DNA from: CAYMRB01 sp964392615
Lineage (GTDB): Bacteria > Planctomycetota > UBA8108
Reading direction: 5' to 3'
Length of the DNA: 16,364 nt
NCBI GenBank assembly: GCA_964392615.1
Contig: CAYMRB010000216.1
Span: 1-16,364, forward strand
Part shown: positions 1 to 9,023 of the stretch, one piece after another
Layout: each line of letters starts with the position of its first letter
How positions within the stretch are numbered: position 1 is the first letter of the stretch
Translations under genes and position numbers: made by a program
Notes under the pieces: model-generated
The model's database searches: none
Seen by the model: only the letters and a program-made list of their open reading frames with translations
What the model was told of the DNA's origin: nothing

Positions 1-566
<566 letters not shown>

Positions 567-582
567 AGAGCCAGCGGGACGG

Positions 583-1488
583 ATGCCGACAGACAGCGTC
601 TCGAAGTTTCTAGACCCTCGCGTCGTCAGCAAGATCTCGAAGCTCGAGCTGAAGGCGCGCTTGATCGTCGAAGGGTTCATCTCGGGGCTGCATCGCAGTC
701 CGTACCACGGATACTCGGTCGAGTTCGCCGAGCACCGCGAGTACGTCCCCGGCGATGACGTCCGCCACATCGACTGGAAGGTCTTCGGACGCAGCGACCG
801 CTTCTACATCAAGCAGTACGAGGAGGAGACGAACCTCAAGACGCACATCCTCCTCGATGTGTCCGAGTCGATGTCCTACGCATCGAAGGACGTCTCGAAG
901 TACGACTATGCCGCGATGGTCGCGGCGTCGATCGCGTACTTGCTGATTCGGCAGAAGGATGCCGTCGGCCTCGCGGTCTTCGACGACCGTGTGCGCGAGT
1001 TCGTGTCGGCGAGCTCGACCCTGTCGCGGCTACAGGGTCTGCTCGACGTCGTCGATCGCGTTCCCGAACGCGAAAAGACCGACCTCGGCACGATCCTTCA
1101 CGAGTTCGCCGGCCGGATCAAGAAGAAGGGGCTGGTCGTCATCATCTCCGACATGCTCGATGATCCGACGTCCATCGAGCACGGCCTCGAGCACTTGCGA
1201 TATCGCAACCACGAGGTCATCGTCTTCCACGTTCTCGACCACGACGAGCTGCGGTTCCCGTTCCAGTCGACGACGCTGTTCGAGGGGCTCGAGGGGGCGC
1301 CGGACGTCCTCGCGAACCCGCGGCAGTTGCGCGACGGGTACCTAGCCGAGCTGCACGCGTTCCTCGAGCGCCTGCGGCGTTCCTGCCGCGACAATCGGTT
1401 CGACTACGTGTCGCTCGACACGACGGAGAAGCTCGACGTCGCGTTGTCGTCGTATCTCGCGAAACGGTCCGGGAGTCAGCGTACGTGA
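583..1488 (+). CDS. DUF58 domain protein (VWA-like, MoxR partner)
   Basis: This 301-residue protein has no signal peptide or membrane segment, so it is probably cytoplasmic or peripheral. The DUF58 signature REYVPGDDVRHIDWKVFGR is at about residues 52-70, preceded by HRSPYHGYSVEFAEH. A VWA-type MIDAS motif follows, D92-V-S94-E-S96 in LLDVSESM, and the strand ending VVIISD (D190) supplies a candidate third metal-loop residue, so the site looks intact. DUF58 proteins are nearly always next to moxR and are thought to work with the ATPase. The ATG at 583 was chosen because it starts just after the MoxR stop and yields the full conserved N-terminus; its ribosome binding site is weak. The stop overlaps the next gene's start (GTGATG), suggesting translational coupling. 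Length is normal for the family. Confidence 0.95.
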   Translation: MPTDSVSKFLDPRVVSKISKLELKARLIVEGFISGLHRSPYHGYSVEFAEHREYVPGDDVRHIDWKVFGRSDRFYIKQYEEETNLKTHILLDVSESMSYASKDVSKYDYAAMVAASIAYLLIRQKDAVGLAVFDDRVREFVSASSTLSRLQGLLDVVDRVPEREKTDLGTILHEFAGRIKKKGLVVIISDMLDDPTSIEHGLEHLRYRNHEVIVFHVLDHDELRFPFQSTTLFEGLEGAPDVLANPRQLRDGYLAELHAFLERLRRSCRDNRFDYVSLDTTEKLDVALSSYLAKRSGSQRT

Positions 1489-3920
1489 TGGGGTTCCTGT
1501 CCCAATTCTTCGTCAACGCCCACCTCCTCGGGCTCGCTGCGCTCGTCGCGGTCCCGATCATCATCTATCTGATCAATCGGCATCGCTATCGACGTCGCAA
1601 GTGGGCGGCCGTGGAGTTCCTGCTGCGCGCGCTCAAGCGTAGTCAGCGCCGTCTGCAGATCGAGAATCTGCTGCTCCTCCTGATCCGTTGCGCGATTCTC
1701 CTCCTGCTGGCGCTCGCGTTGGCCCGGCCGGTACTCCATCGCGGAGCGTTCATCGGGTCGCAGGGCGGTCAGAACTGGATCTTCGTCCTCGACACGTCCT
1801 ACAGCATGGACTACCGCGATGGGCCGCGCAGCCTGTTCGAGGGCGCTCGTGAGACGACGATCGAGCTCGTCGAGGAGATGCTGCAGAAGGGCGACCGCGT
1901 CGCGGTCATGACGATGGCTTGGGAGCCTCGCGTGCTCGTCGGCCGCAGTCCGTTGAGCCCCGAAACGCAGCGCCGCATCGCGCGCGAGGTCCGCGACCTC
2001 GAGATCTCGCACCGCTCGGTGCGCATGGTGCCGACCCTGCGCCTGCTCGACGAGCTGTCCGCGGAGTTCGCGTCGCCCACCGGCGAGCCGGAGCCGTGCA
2101 ATGTCGTGTTCTTCAGCGACCTGCAGCGCAAGGACTGGCTACGCGAAGGCGAGCCGGTATCTCCCGAGATCAAGGACACGCTCCAGGCGATGCGTGACCG
2201 CGGCTTCGAGTTCCGGGTCGCGCGGCTGGCGACGACGGACATCGACGTCAACGTCGCAGTGACCGAGCTGTCGCTGACGCCGGAGATCGTGTCGACCGGC
2301 GTGCCAGTCGAAATCCGTGTGACGGTACACAACTTCGGCACGCGAGACGCGAGCGGTATCGACCTCAGCGTGCGCGTCGATCCGCCGGTCGGGGACGGCG
2401 CGATTCCGGGGGAGGCGAACCTCGGCGAGGTGATCCGCGTTCCGGCCGGCTCGTCGGCGACGCGCATGCTGCCGTTTCGCTTCGACGAGCCCGGGTATCA
2501 TTCGATCGTCGCCGAGGTGCGCAGTGACGGGCTGGTCGTCGACAACCGGCGATATCTCGCCACGCGAGTCGAGGACGAGGTCGAGATCCTCCTCGTCGAC
2601 GGCGATCCGGCGATCCGCGCGCTGGAGCGCGAGACGTTCTACCTGCAGGTCGCGCTCGAGCCGCGGGACGACTCGATGGGCGCGCTCACGGGCCGCGTCA
2701 CGCCCTTCCTGCCGGTGAACCAAACCGCGGATTTCCTGTCCGATGTGCCGTGGAAGCGGTATTCGGTCGTCGTCCTCGCGAACGTCGCGGAAATCCCGAA
2801 GCGCGAGCTCGCCGGGCTCGAACGCTACGTCGCCGAGGGCGGTGCGCTCATCGTGTTTCTCGGCCCGAACGTGCGACCGGAGATTTACAACTCGACGTTC
2901 TACCGCGCGGCCGCGGAAGCGTCGCCTCCCGACGGGGACGCTTCGGCAGGCGACGGCGTCGGACTCCTGCCACTGCGTCTGAAGGAAGTGCGCGGCGACG
3001 ATGACTTCCCCGTGTACCTGGAGTTCGTCGATCGGGCCCATCCCGTGGCGCGGTACTTCGAGGAGCACAAGGAAACCACGACCCTGCAGCGATCTCTCGT
3101 ACCGTTCTACCGCTATTTCCTCGTGGAGCGACCCGATGCGGAGTCGCCGGTCCGAGTCGTCTGCCAGTTTTCCGACCTCGACAAGAGCCCGGCCGTGTTC
3201 GACAACCCGTTCGGCCGCGGCCGCGTGATGTGGTTCACGTCGACCGCCGATCAGGGGTGGAACGAGCTGCCGGTCTGGCGCGACTACGTCGTGTTCCTGC
3301 ACGAGGCGATCGCGTACCTCGTCGGATTCCGGCACCGCACGGACAACCTGCGCGTCGGCGAGCCGTTCGAGCGCATCTACGAGAGCTCGGAGTTCGCCGC
3401 CGAGGTGCTCCTGCACGCGCCGCCGCTGTCGTCGGCCGGCGCGGGCGACGTGAGCTCGCTCCGCACGTTCCGCCGTCCGATGCGCGAGATCGCGAAGGAG
3501 CGGCGCTTCCGCGTGACCTACGACGACACGACCGTGCCGGGCCTGTACCGGCTCGAGCTGAACCGCGGTGCGGCGCGCGTCGACGCGGCGGACCCCGGCG
3601 AGACCGACCCCGGGGAGGCCGACACGGGCGATGGTGCCGCGGAGGACGCAGCCGTGGCCACTACGCGGAGCGAGCAGTACTTCGCGGTCAACGTCGACAA
3701 CGCCGAGAGCGACCTCGCCGGCATGACCACTGATGACTTCGAGCTCGCCTTCGGCGTGCGGCCCGTCGAGGCCGACTTCTCCGCTCGGCTGCGGCGCCTG
3801 GAGCGCGAGAAAGAGCAGCTTCGCGGCGTCGAATACTGGCCTTTCTGCCTCGGGGCGGCGATCCTTCTGATGTTGCTCGAGACTGCGTTGGCGCAGATCT
3901 TCGGACGGAGGACCCGCTGA
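1488..3920 (+). CDS. BatA-like membrane protein with VWA, CARDB-like and GATase-like domains
   Basis: The protein has 810 residues from the ATG at 1488; an in-frame GTG at 1485 would add one residue. The N-terminus is the BatA double-membrane domain: a helix at about 12-30, the basic segment RHRYRRRKWAAVEFL, and a second helix at about 59-80. A VWA domain follows with MIDAS D102-T-S104-Y-S106 and a candidate third ligand D211 in VVFFSDLQ. Residues about 256-345 look like a CARDB/Ig-type beta domain (VTVHNFGTRDASG). Residues about 365-600 resemble a class I glutamine-amidotransferase-like fold (EILLVDGDPA, YVAEGGALIVFLGP), with no nucleophile cysteine recognisable. A C-terminal helix lies at about 785-802. 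Both ends are thus in the membrane with a large domain between, inferred to be extracytoplasmic. Three imperfect 15-bp repeats at 3591-3635 encode an acidic Pro/Gly-rich insert. The next gene overlaps by one base. Confidence 0.9.
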   Translation: MGFLSQFFVNAHLLGLAALVAVPIIIYLINRHRYRRRKWAAVEFLLRALKRSQRRLQIENLLLLLIRCAILLLLALALARPVLHRGAFIGSQGGQNWIFVLDTSYSMDYRDGPRSLFEGARETTIELVEEMLQKGDRVAVMTMAWEPRVLVGRSPLSPETQRRIAREVRDLEISHRSVRMVPTLRLLDELSAEFASPTGEPEPCNVVFFSDLQRKDWLREGEPVSPEIKDTLQAMRDRGFEFRVARLATTDIDVNVAVTELSLTPEIVSTGVPVEIRVTVHNFGTRDASGIDLSVRVDPPVGDGAIPGEANLGEVIRVPAGSSATRMLPFRFDEPGYHSIVAEVRSDGLVVDNRRYLATRVEDEVEILLVDGDPAIRALERETFYLQVALEPRDDSMGALTGRVTPFLPVNQTADFLSDVPWKRYSVVVLANVAEIPKRELAGLERYVAEGGALIVFLGPNVRPEIYNSTFYRAAAEASPPDGDASAGDGVGLLPLRLKEVRGDDDFPVYLEFVDRAHPVARYFEEHKETTTLQRSLVPFYRYFLVERPDAESPVRVVCQFSDLDKSPAVFDNPFGRGRVMWFTSTADQGWNELPVWRDYVVFLHEAIAYLVGFRHRTDNLRVGEPFERIYESSEFAAEVLLHAPPLSSAGAGDVSSLRTFRRPMREIAKERRFRVTYDDTTVPGLYRLELNRGAARVDAADPGETDPGEADTGDGAAEDAAVATTRSEQYFAVNVDNAESDLAGMTTDDFELAFGVRPVEADFSARLRRLEREKEQLRGVEYWPFCLGAAILLMLLETALAQIFGRRTR
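3591..3635 (+). repeat. three imperfect 15-bp tandem repeats in the BatA-like gene
   Basis: Three consecutive 15-base units (3591-3605, 3606-3620, 3621-3635) encode DPGET, DPGEA and DTGDG from about residue 702. The first two differ at only a few bases and the third has diverged. They form an acidic, probably disordered linker shortly before the C-terminal part of the protein. The unit length keeps the reading frame. This is probably a small local expansion in a loop. Confidence 0.7.
3907..3912 (+). promoter_or_regulatory. ribosome binding site GGAGGA for the second VWA gene
   Basis: GGAGGA lies inside the end of the BatA-like gene, 7 bases before the ATG at 3920. It supports that start, which overlaps the preceding TGA by one base (TGATG). 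Confidence 0.7.
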
Positions 3921-6463
3921 TGGACGCGCTTGCGAGCTGCTTCGATCTCGCTGCGGCCATCCTCGCTCAGGAGGACGGCGCGGCCGCCATCACCGAGGTG
4001 GAGGAGTCCCTGCGTTGGCTCCGCATGCCTGCGGCATGGGTAGTCGTGCTCGTGATCCTGCCGCTCGTCTGCGGGTTCGTCGGCTTCTTCTACCGGCGCG
4101 AGAATCCGATCGGCGGATCCGCATGGCGTTGGGCGCTGGGTGCGCTGCGCTGCGGCGCGATCGGCCTCGCCCTGCTGATGCTCGCGCAGCCGGTGCGCCA
4201 CAAGACGACGTTCGAACGTACCGACTCGACGATCCTCGTCCTGGTCGACGACTCGTTGAGCATGGATCTCGCCGATCGCTACGCCGACCGCGAGAGGCCG
4301 CGTCAGCTGGCGGAAACGCTCAGTACATCGGTCGAAGGCGTCGAGTCGACGACGCGGTACGATCTCGTTCGCCGTCTGCTCCGGGATCGGGAGCTCGGGC
4401 TCATCGAGAAATTGCGGGACAAGGGGAAGGTCTCGGTCGCGACGTTCGCGAAGTCGATCCAGTCGATCGGCTCCGCCGGCCGCCTGCGCGACGGCGAGTC
4501 GCCCCCTTCCGATGCTGCTGCGGGCGACGACGGGGCGGCGGAGGCCGTCGACTTCGACCTGCCGGCGTATTCGACCGTGCGCGACGATCCGCGTGTGCAG
4601 GAGACGCGCATCGCAGAGGGCCTCCGCGATGGCGTCGCGAGCGTTCTCGGCGCGGGCTTCGGACGACGTCAGGAGAGGGTCTCGGGCATCCTCCTGTTCA
4701 GCGACGGGCAACAGAACGCCGACTCGATCTCATCCGTCGACGTCGCGCGGCGACTCGGTGAGCGCGGCACGCCGATCTTCTCCGTCGGCGTCGGGAATCC
4801 GGACGACCCCAAGGACGTCCGCATGGTGCAGCTCGATGTCAACGACGTCGTGCTCGTCGACGACACCGTTCCGTTCGATGTGTCGTTCGTCGCGGAAGGC
4901 TTCGACGACGAGGATTTGCAGCTCGAGCTGTCGTTCGATTCGACGCCCGTCGACACGGAGAGCGTCAAGATCGAGCCCGGCGGCAAGAGGCAGACGGCGC
5001 GCCTCGAGTATCAGCCGCGGCGTCCCGGCAGGTACACGGTGACCGTCAAGGCCGAGGAGCTCGACGGCGAGGTCTTCTGGGACAACAACTCGGTCTCGAA
5101 GACGATCACGGTTCTCGATCAGAAGATCCGTCTGATCTACGCGGACTTCCTGCCGCGCTGGGAGTACCGCTACCTGAAGAACGCGCTGATTCGCGACAAG
5201 ACGATGGAGAGCCGGATCTTCCTGTTCTCCGCCGATCCCGGCTTCACGCAGGACAGCTCACCGGGCGTGTTGCCGCTCAGATCGTTCCCGCGCACGCGCG
5301 AGGAGATCTTCCGCAATCACGTGATCATCCTCGGTGACGTGTTGCCCGACGAGCACCTCGGCGCGGCGACGATCGAGCTCCTGAAGGAGTTCGTCCTCGA
5401 GGGCGGCGGGCTCGTGTTCCTGGCCGGTCCGCACTCGAACCCGTCCGAGTACGTCCACACCGAGCTCTACCCGCTCCTGCCGGTGGAGCTCTCCGAGGCC
5501 CGCAGCGACCCGCTGCGTGCCGGTCCGATCACGAGCTCGTTCAACGTACGGTTGACCGCTGTCGGTCGCGAGCATCCGGTGATGCGGCTCGACAACGACC
5601 GGGATCGCAACGACCGGCTGTGGCAGAACGACGACGAGCAGTTCTTCGAGCACCTTCCCGGCTTCTACTGGTTCGCGGAGACGAAGCGGGTCAAGGCCGG
5701 CGCCGTGGCTCTGGCTCGCCATCCGGAGCGCAAGAGTGGCGACGACATGAAGGGCCTCACGGTCTTCGCCTTCATGAACTACGGCAAGGGGAAGACGTTC
5801 TTCAGTGCGGTCGACAATACCTGGCGCTGGCGCGCCGGCGTCGACAACCTGTATTTCTACCGTTTCTGGGGCCAGGTCTGCCGGTTCGTCGCGACGGGAA
5901 GGCTGCTGGGCGACACGCCGCGCTTCCAGATCACGACCGACAAGGAGACGTACGCGATCGGCGAGGCGGTTCGCGTGTCATGCACCGTGTACGACGTCAG
6001 CATGAAGCCGTCGACGGAGCGCTCCATCACCGTCTTCCATCAGATCCAGGGGCGCGAGGCCGACGCGCCCGAGCAGATCGAGGTGACGCTGAACGAGGTC
6101 AAGGGCCCCGGTATCTACGAAGGCACGATCCACGCGAGCCGACGCGGTCGCCACGATCTGTGGCTCGGAACCGAGACGGAGCGCGCCGCGTTCGCGTCGT
6201 TCAACGTCGAGGTTCCCGCGCTCGAGTCGCGCGATACGCGGCTCGACCGCAAGCTGCTGCGCGAGATCGCGGCGGCATCCGGCGGCCAGTACGTCGGCCT
6301 GGCGAACGTCATGACGGTCGTCGATCGCCTCGAGGGAAGCACCCGCGCGGAAGCCGGCCTCGTGGAGAACGACGATTTGTGGGACGAGTGGTGGGTCGCG
6401 GTCTTGGTGACCGTGGTGCTGGCGGTGGAGTGGATCCTGCGCAAGTTGGTCAGACTGCTGTGA
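3920..6463 (+). CDS. membrane VWA protein with glutamine-amidotransferase-like domain
   Basis: This 847-residue protein has two membrane helices near the N-terminus (about 39-58 and 69-90), then a VWA domain with MIDAS D110-D-S112-L-S114. A candidate Thr ligand sits in VQETRIAEGL (T229) and the third-ligand Asp in ILLFSDGQQN (D262), so the metal site looks complete. An acidic low-complexity insert (about 190-212) interrupts the VWA fold. A beta-rich region (about 300-398) follows, then a GATase-like fold from about 401 with LIYADFLPRWEYRYLKNAL and FVLEGGGLVFLAGP. A C-terminal helix is at about 825-845. The architecture parallels the preceding gene (TM-TM, VWA, beta domain, GATase-like, TM), so the two look like diverged paralogues. 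No amidotransferase catalytic Cys is evident, so the fold is more likely structural or binding. Family knowledge places such proteins in MoxR clusters; the exact role is unknown. Its stop overlaps the next start. Confidence 0.9.
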   Translation: MDALASCFDLAAAILAQEDGAAAITEVEESLRWLRMPAAWVVVLVILPLVCGFVGFFYRRENPIGGSAWRWALGALRCGAIGLALLMLAQPVRHKTTFERTDSTILVLVDDSLSMDLADRYADRERPRQLAETLSTSVEGVESTTRYDLVRRLLRDRELGLIEKLRDKGKVSVATFAKSIQSIGSAGRLRDGESPPSDAAAGDDGAAEAVDFDLPAYSTVRDDPRVQETRIAEGLRDGVASVLGAGFGRRQERVSGILLFSDGQQNADSISSVDVARRLGERGTPIFSVGVGNPDDPKDVRMVQLDVNDVVLVDDTVPFDVSFVAEGFDDEDLQLELSFDSTPVDTESVKIEPGGKRQTARLEYQPRRPGRYTVTVKAEELDGEVFWDNNSVSKTITVLDQKIRLIYADFLPRWEYRYLKNALIRDKTMESRIFLFSADPGFTQDSSPGVLPLRSFPRTREEIFRNHVIILGDVLPDEHLGAATIELLKEFVLEGGGLVFLAGPHSNPSEYVHTELYPLLPVELSEARSDPLRAGPITSSFNVRLTAVGREHPVMRLDNDRDRNDRLWQNDDEQFFEHLPGFYWFAETKRVKAGAVALARHPERKSGDDMKGLTVFAFMNYGKGKTFFSAVDNTWRWRAGVDNLYFYRFWGQVCRFVATGRLLGDTPRFQITTDKETYAIGEAVRVSCTVYDVSMKPSTERSITVFHQIQGREADAPEQIEVTLNEVKGPGIYEGTIHASRRGRHDLWLGTETERAAFASFNVEVPALESRDTRLDRKLLREIAAASGGQYVGLANVMTVVDRLEGSTRAEAGLVENDDLWDEWWVAVLVTVVLAVEWILRKLVRLL

Positions 6464-8937
6464 AACACGACCTCACGACTCTTCTGCCGCCCCGGCAGAG
6501 CTGTTCGCCGCCGCGCTCCTACCGCGGCGGTGTTGCAGTGGTCGTGCTCGCGTGCGCTGTCCTCGGCGCCGCGCCCCGTCCGTCGCGCGCGGAGCACGCG
6601 CTCGTCCCGGCGGCTACCGGGGGATGGAGAGAGCGGTTCCTCGCCGCGCTGCGCGACGTTGAAGCCGGGCGTCATCGCGAAGCTCTCGAGACTCTGACTC
6701 GCGCGCTCGCCGAGGGCCGCGGACAGGTCGTCCGGATGCCGCGGGATCTCGGCGGCACGGTCGACGAGCTGCGCGAGCGGCTCGGTTCGCTGTCGGTCCT
6801 CGACGCGGCCCCGAAGCCGCGACCCATCGATATCGCCGAGCTGCAGCGCGCGATCGAGGGCGGCGCCGACCCGAGCAAGCTTCTCGAGCGGGTCGACGAC
6901 GAGCCCGAGCGTCACCGCGACATCAGCCGGCGGTACCTGGGCGTGTCGACGGCCGCCGAGGCGATCTTGATGCGATTGCCGATCGCCGTGCTCGACGCGT
7001 ATCGATCGCGCTACGGCGCGGCCGCGGCGAGCGTCTCCGCGCGGCGCGGCGACGAGGCGCTCGAGGACGTCGCCCGCCTCTATCCGCTCACCGATGCGGG
7101 GCTCGGCGCGCGCGAGCTGCTCGCGGATCGAGCGTTCGAGGCCGGGCGCTTCCACGCGGCGCGAACCGGCTACGATTGGCTGCTCGGCTTCCCGTGGTCG
7201 GACGCGGGAAGCTTGCCGTTCAGCCGCGCGTACCTCGACGCGGCGGATCGCGCACGCATCGGCGCGAAGCTTCTGCTCGCGACCCGCCGCAGCGGGCGCC
7301 GCGATCTCTGGGACGCATATCACGAGGCCCTCGTCGACGAGCTTGCCGCCGCGGCGGCCGACGACGGCCGAGCGCTGCGCGCGCGGATCGCGCGCATAGA
7401 GACAATCGACTTCGCCCGCGCGCCGCGACGGCCCGGGCTTCCGGGCGGCCTGCTCGAGCGCTCGTGGGAGAGTTTCGGCTGGTCGGACGACGTGCGATTG
7501 CCGCGGGATTTGATCACCGGTCGTCGCCAGCATCCGGGGCGGGTCTACGACGACCGTGGCATCGACTTCCCGTTCGTGCCGCTCGCGTTCGGCGACTCGA
7601 TCTTCCTCTCGGGGGTGCGGTCGCTCTACCGTCTCGACGGGCGTCCCGGGGCTGGCAAGATCCTGCAGGAGATCCGCAAGCCGCCGCCCCTCTTGCGAGG
7701 CTTCGACAGCCTGGCCGAGGACAGCGATTCGCCGCTCTACACGGTGGTGATGTGGGATCGTAGCGATCACGAGAGCGAGGGGTGGACCAACGGCCTGCCG
7801 CAGCGCGTCCTGCTGACGCATTGGGTGTCGACACGGGTGCGGTATCAGCACTACATGGGCTACGACATCACGGTGCCGCTGTTCATGCGGTCGCTGGTGG
7901 CGTATGACGAGCGCAGCGGAGCGTTTCTGTGGCGCACGCGCGACCTGCGCCGAACCGCGCAGCGCGATCCGTTCGGACCGAATCAGGTGCCGGTGGACAT
8001 CAGCTACACCTCGGCGCCGATCGTCTACGGCGACCTCGTCATCGCCGGAGGCTGGCGCGAGGAGGGATACGTCGACGGTGTCGTTCGCGGTCTCGATCTG
8101 CGCACGGGCGAGACCGTGTGGGAGACGCCGGTCGGCTCCGCTCAGATGGAGCAGACGATGTTCGGCGAGCTCGCGCGTGAGCCGTTCGCGTCGTTCCTCG
8201 TCGAGCGGGAGGGCACGGTCTACTACCAGTCGAACCTAGGCACGGTCGCGGCTCTCGACGCGGGAACGGGCGATCTCCTGTGGGCGACCGCCTACGACTA
8301 CGTCTCCCCGGATCCGACAGCGCTCTTCCGCGCGAGGAAGCGGTCGCTGGTGTGGGGGCTCCATCCGCCGGTCTTCGTCGGCCACCAGCTCATCGTCGCG
8401 CCCAAGGACTCGGAGGCTCTCTACGCGATCGACACCGGAACGGGACCGGCCGGTCCCGCCGCCGCCGGTCGCCTGCTGTGGTGGTACGACAACCCCGATG
8501 GCGCCCTGCGCGCCCGTCTCGGCCATCATCGGGACAAGCGCTACTTCACGGGCGACGCCGGCGTCGCAGCGCTCGATCTTTCGACGCTCCGGCCGTCCGG
8601 CGAGCTCGATCTCGACGACCGAGCGCAGCTCGAGCGGGACCTCGACGACGTGCCGGTCGACGCGGTGCCCGAGGCCGAGCGTGTCGTGGCGCGCTATCCG
8701 GGCGTTCTCGACGAGATCCCGGCCGCTGGCCTGCTGACGCGGCGCGGCGTGCTGGCTGCGACCGAATCCGGGCTGACGCTGATCGGGCTCGATCTCGCCA
8801 CGCGCCATTCGCTGATCGACGCGTGGCCGCCGTCGCGTGACGGCTACGAGTACGCGGGGCGCGTCCGGATCGCGGGCGGCCTCGTCATCGTGGTCGGGCG
8901 CCGCCTGATCACGGCATTCGGGGGGCCGTTGCGATGA
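6460..8937 (+). CDS. exported PQQ-like beta-propeller protein with alpha-helical N-terminal domain
   Basis: The protein has 825 residues. The GTG at 6460 overlaps the previous TGA (GTGA) and is the start that gives an export signal: a long basic leader, a hydrophobic core VAVVVLACAVLGAAP (about 25-39) and possible cleavage after SRA (about 42-44). Residues about 56-300 are helical and resemble the tetratricopeptide-like front end of planctomycete PQQ-propeller proteins (RYGAAAA, VARLYPLTDAG, AGRFHAARTGYDWLL). The propeller occupies about 350-825, with blade motifs of the D-x-x-(S/T)G-x-x-x-W type at about 482-492, 544-554, 598-608 and from 656. The fourth has an expanded Gly/Pro/Ala turn encoded by a perfect palindrome (8441-8458). 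Such propellers usually act as binding scaffolds. Quinone-enzyme activity is not implied, since no dehydrogenase domain is seen. The frame is open far upstream of 6460, but that stretch is Arg-rich and overlaps the VWA gene, so it was excluded. Confidence 0.88.
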   Translation: MKHDLTTLLPPRQSCSPPRSYRGGVAVVVLACAVLGAAPRPSRAEHALVPAATGGWRERFLAALRDVEAGRHREALETLTRALAEGRGQVVRMPRDLGGTVDELRERLGSLSVLDAAPKPRPIDIAELQRAIEGGADPSKLLERVDDEPERHRDISRRYLGVSTAAEAILMRLPIAVLDAYRSRYGAAAASVSARRGDEALEDVARLYPLTDAGLGARELLADRAFEAGRFHAARTGYDWLLGFPWSDAGSLPFSRAYLDAADRARIGAKLLLATRRSGRRDLWDAYHEALVDELAAAAADDGRALRARIARIETIDFARAPRRPGLPGGLLERSWESFGWSDDVRLPRDLITGRRQHPGRVYDDRGIDFPFVPLAFGDSIFLSGVRSLYRLDGRPGAGKILQEIRKPPPLLRGFDSLAEDSDSPLYTVVMWDRSDHESEGWTNGLPQRVLLTHWVSTRVRYQHYMGYDITVPLFMRSLVAYDERSGAFLWRTRDLRRTAQRDPFGPNQVPVDISYTSAPIVYGDLVIAGGWREEGYVDGVVRGLDLRTGETVWETPVGSAQMEQTMFGELAREPFASFLVEREGTVYYQSNLGTVAALDAGTGDLLWATAYDYVSPDPTALFRARKRSLVWGLHPPVFVGHQLIVAPKDSEALYAIDTGTGPAGPAAAGRLLWWYDNPDGALRARLGHHRDKRYFTGDAGVAALDLSTLRPSGELDLDDRAQLERDLDDVPVDAVPEAERVVARYPGVLDEIPAAGLLTRRGVLAATESGLTLIGLDLATRHSLIDAWPPSRDGYEYAGRVRIAGGLVIVVGRRLITAFGGPLR
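8441..8458. repeat. perfect 18-bp palindrome inside the propeller gene
   Basis: The 18 bases CGGGACCGGCCGGTCCCG equal their own reverse complement. They encode the TGPAGP part of a turn in the fourth recognisable blade motif. No function is visible. It could be a protein-binding dyad, a cruciform-prone site or chance in GC-rich coding DNA. Confidence 0.6.
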
Positions 8938-9023
8938 GCTATTTCCGCACGGTTCCGGCGAGACTCGCGGGTAGAATCGGCGTGTACGGACACTCGCGCA
9001 GGGTGGCACCTCGGGAGGACTCG
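8938..9023 (+). promoter_or_regulatory. 86-bp leader before the toroid gene, possible internal promoter
   Basis: If the toroid gene starts at 9024, this is the longest non-coding stretch in the operon. It holds a TAGAAT hexamer (8972-8977) that resembles a -10 box. No -35 hexamer lies at standard spacing: the TTCCGG at 8953-8958 is only 13 bases away. The stretch is also open in the toroid frame from an ATG at 8934. The promoter reading is weak. Confidence 0.25.
9013..9019 (+). promoter_or_regulatory. ribosome binding site GGGAGGA that decides the toroid gene start
   Basis: GGGAGGA ends 4 bases before the ATG at 9024. That ATG is followed directly by a signal peptide, whereas the in-frame ATG at 8934 lacks a comparable site and would bury the signal behind 30 residues. 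Confidence 0.75.

Noticed and set aside
2139..3416. Antisense open frame (425 residues) within the BatA-like gene
   Set aside because: Composition and position mark it as a shadow. The + strand has MIDAS, membrane and beta-domain motifs.
5620..6459. In-frame upstream extension of the propeller gene (1105-residue version)
   Set aside because: It lies in another frame over the C-terminal half of the VWA gene and is Arg-rich shadow sequence. The GTG at 6460 gives a signal peptide and a GTGA junction.
6115..7851. Antisense open frame (578 residues) across the VWA/propeller junction
   Set aside because: It overlaps two well-supported genes and has no domain or start-site support.
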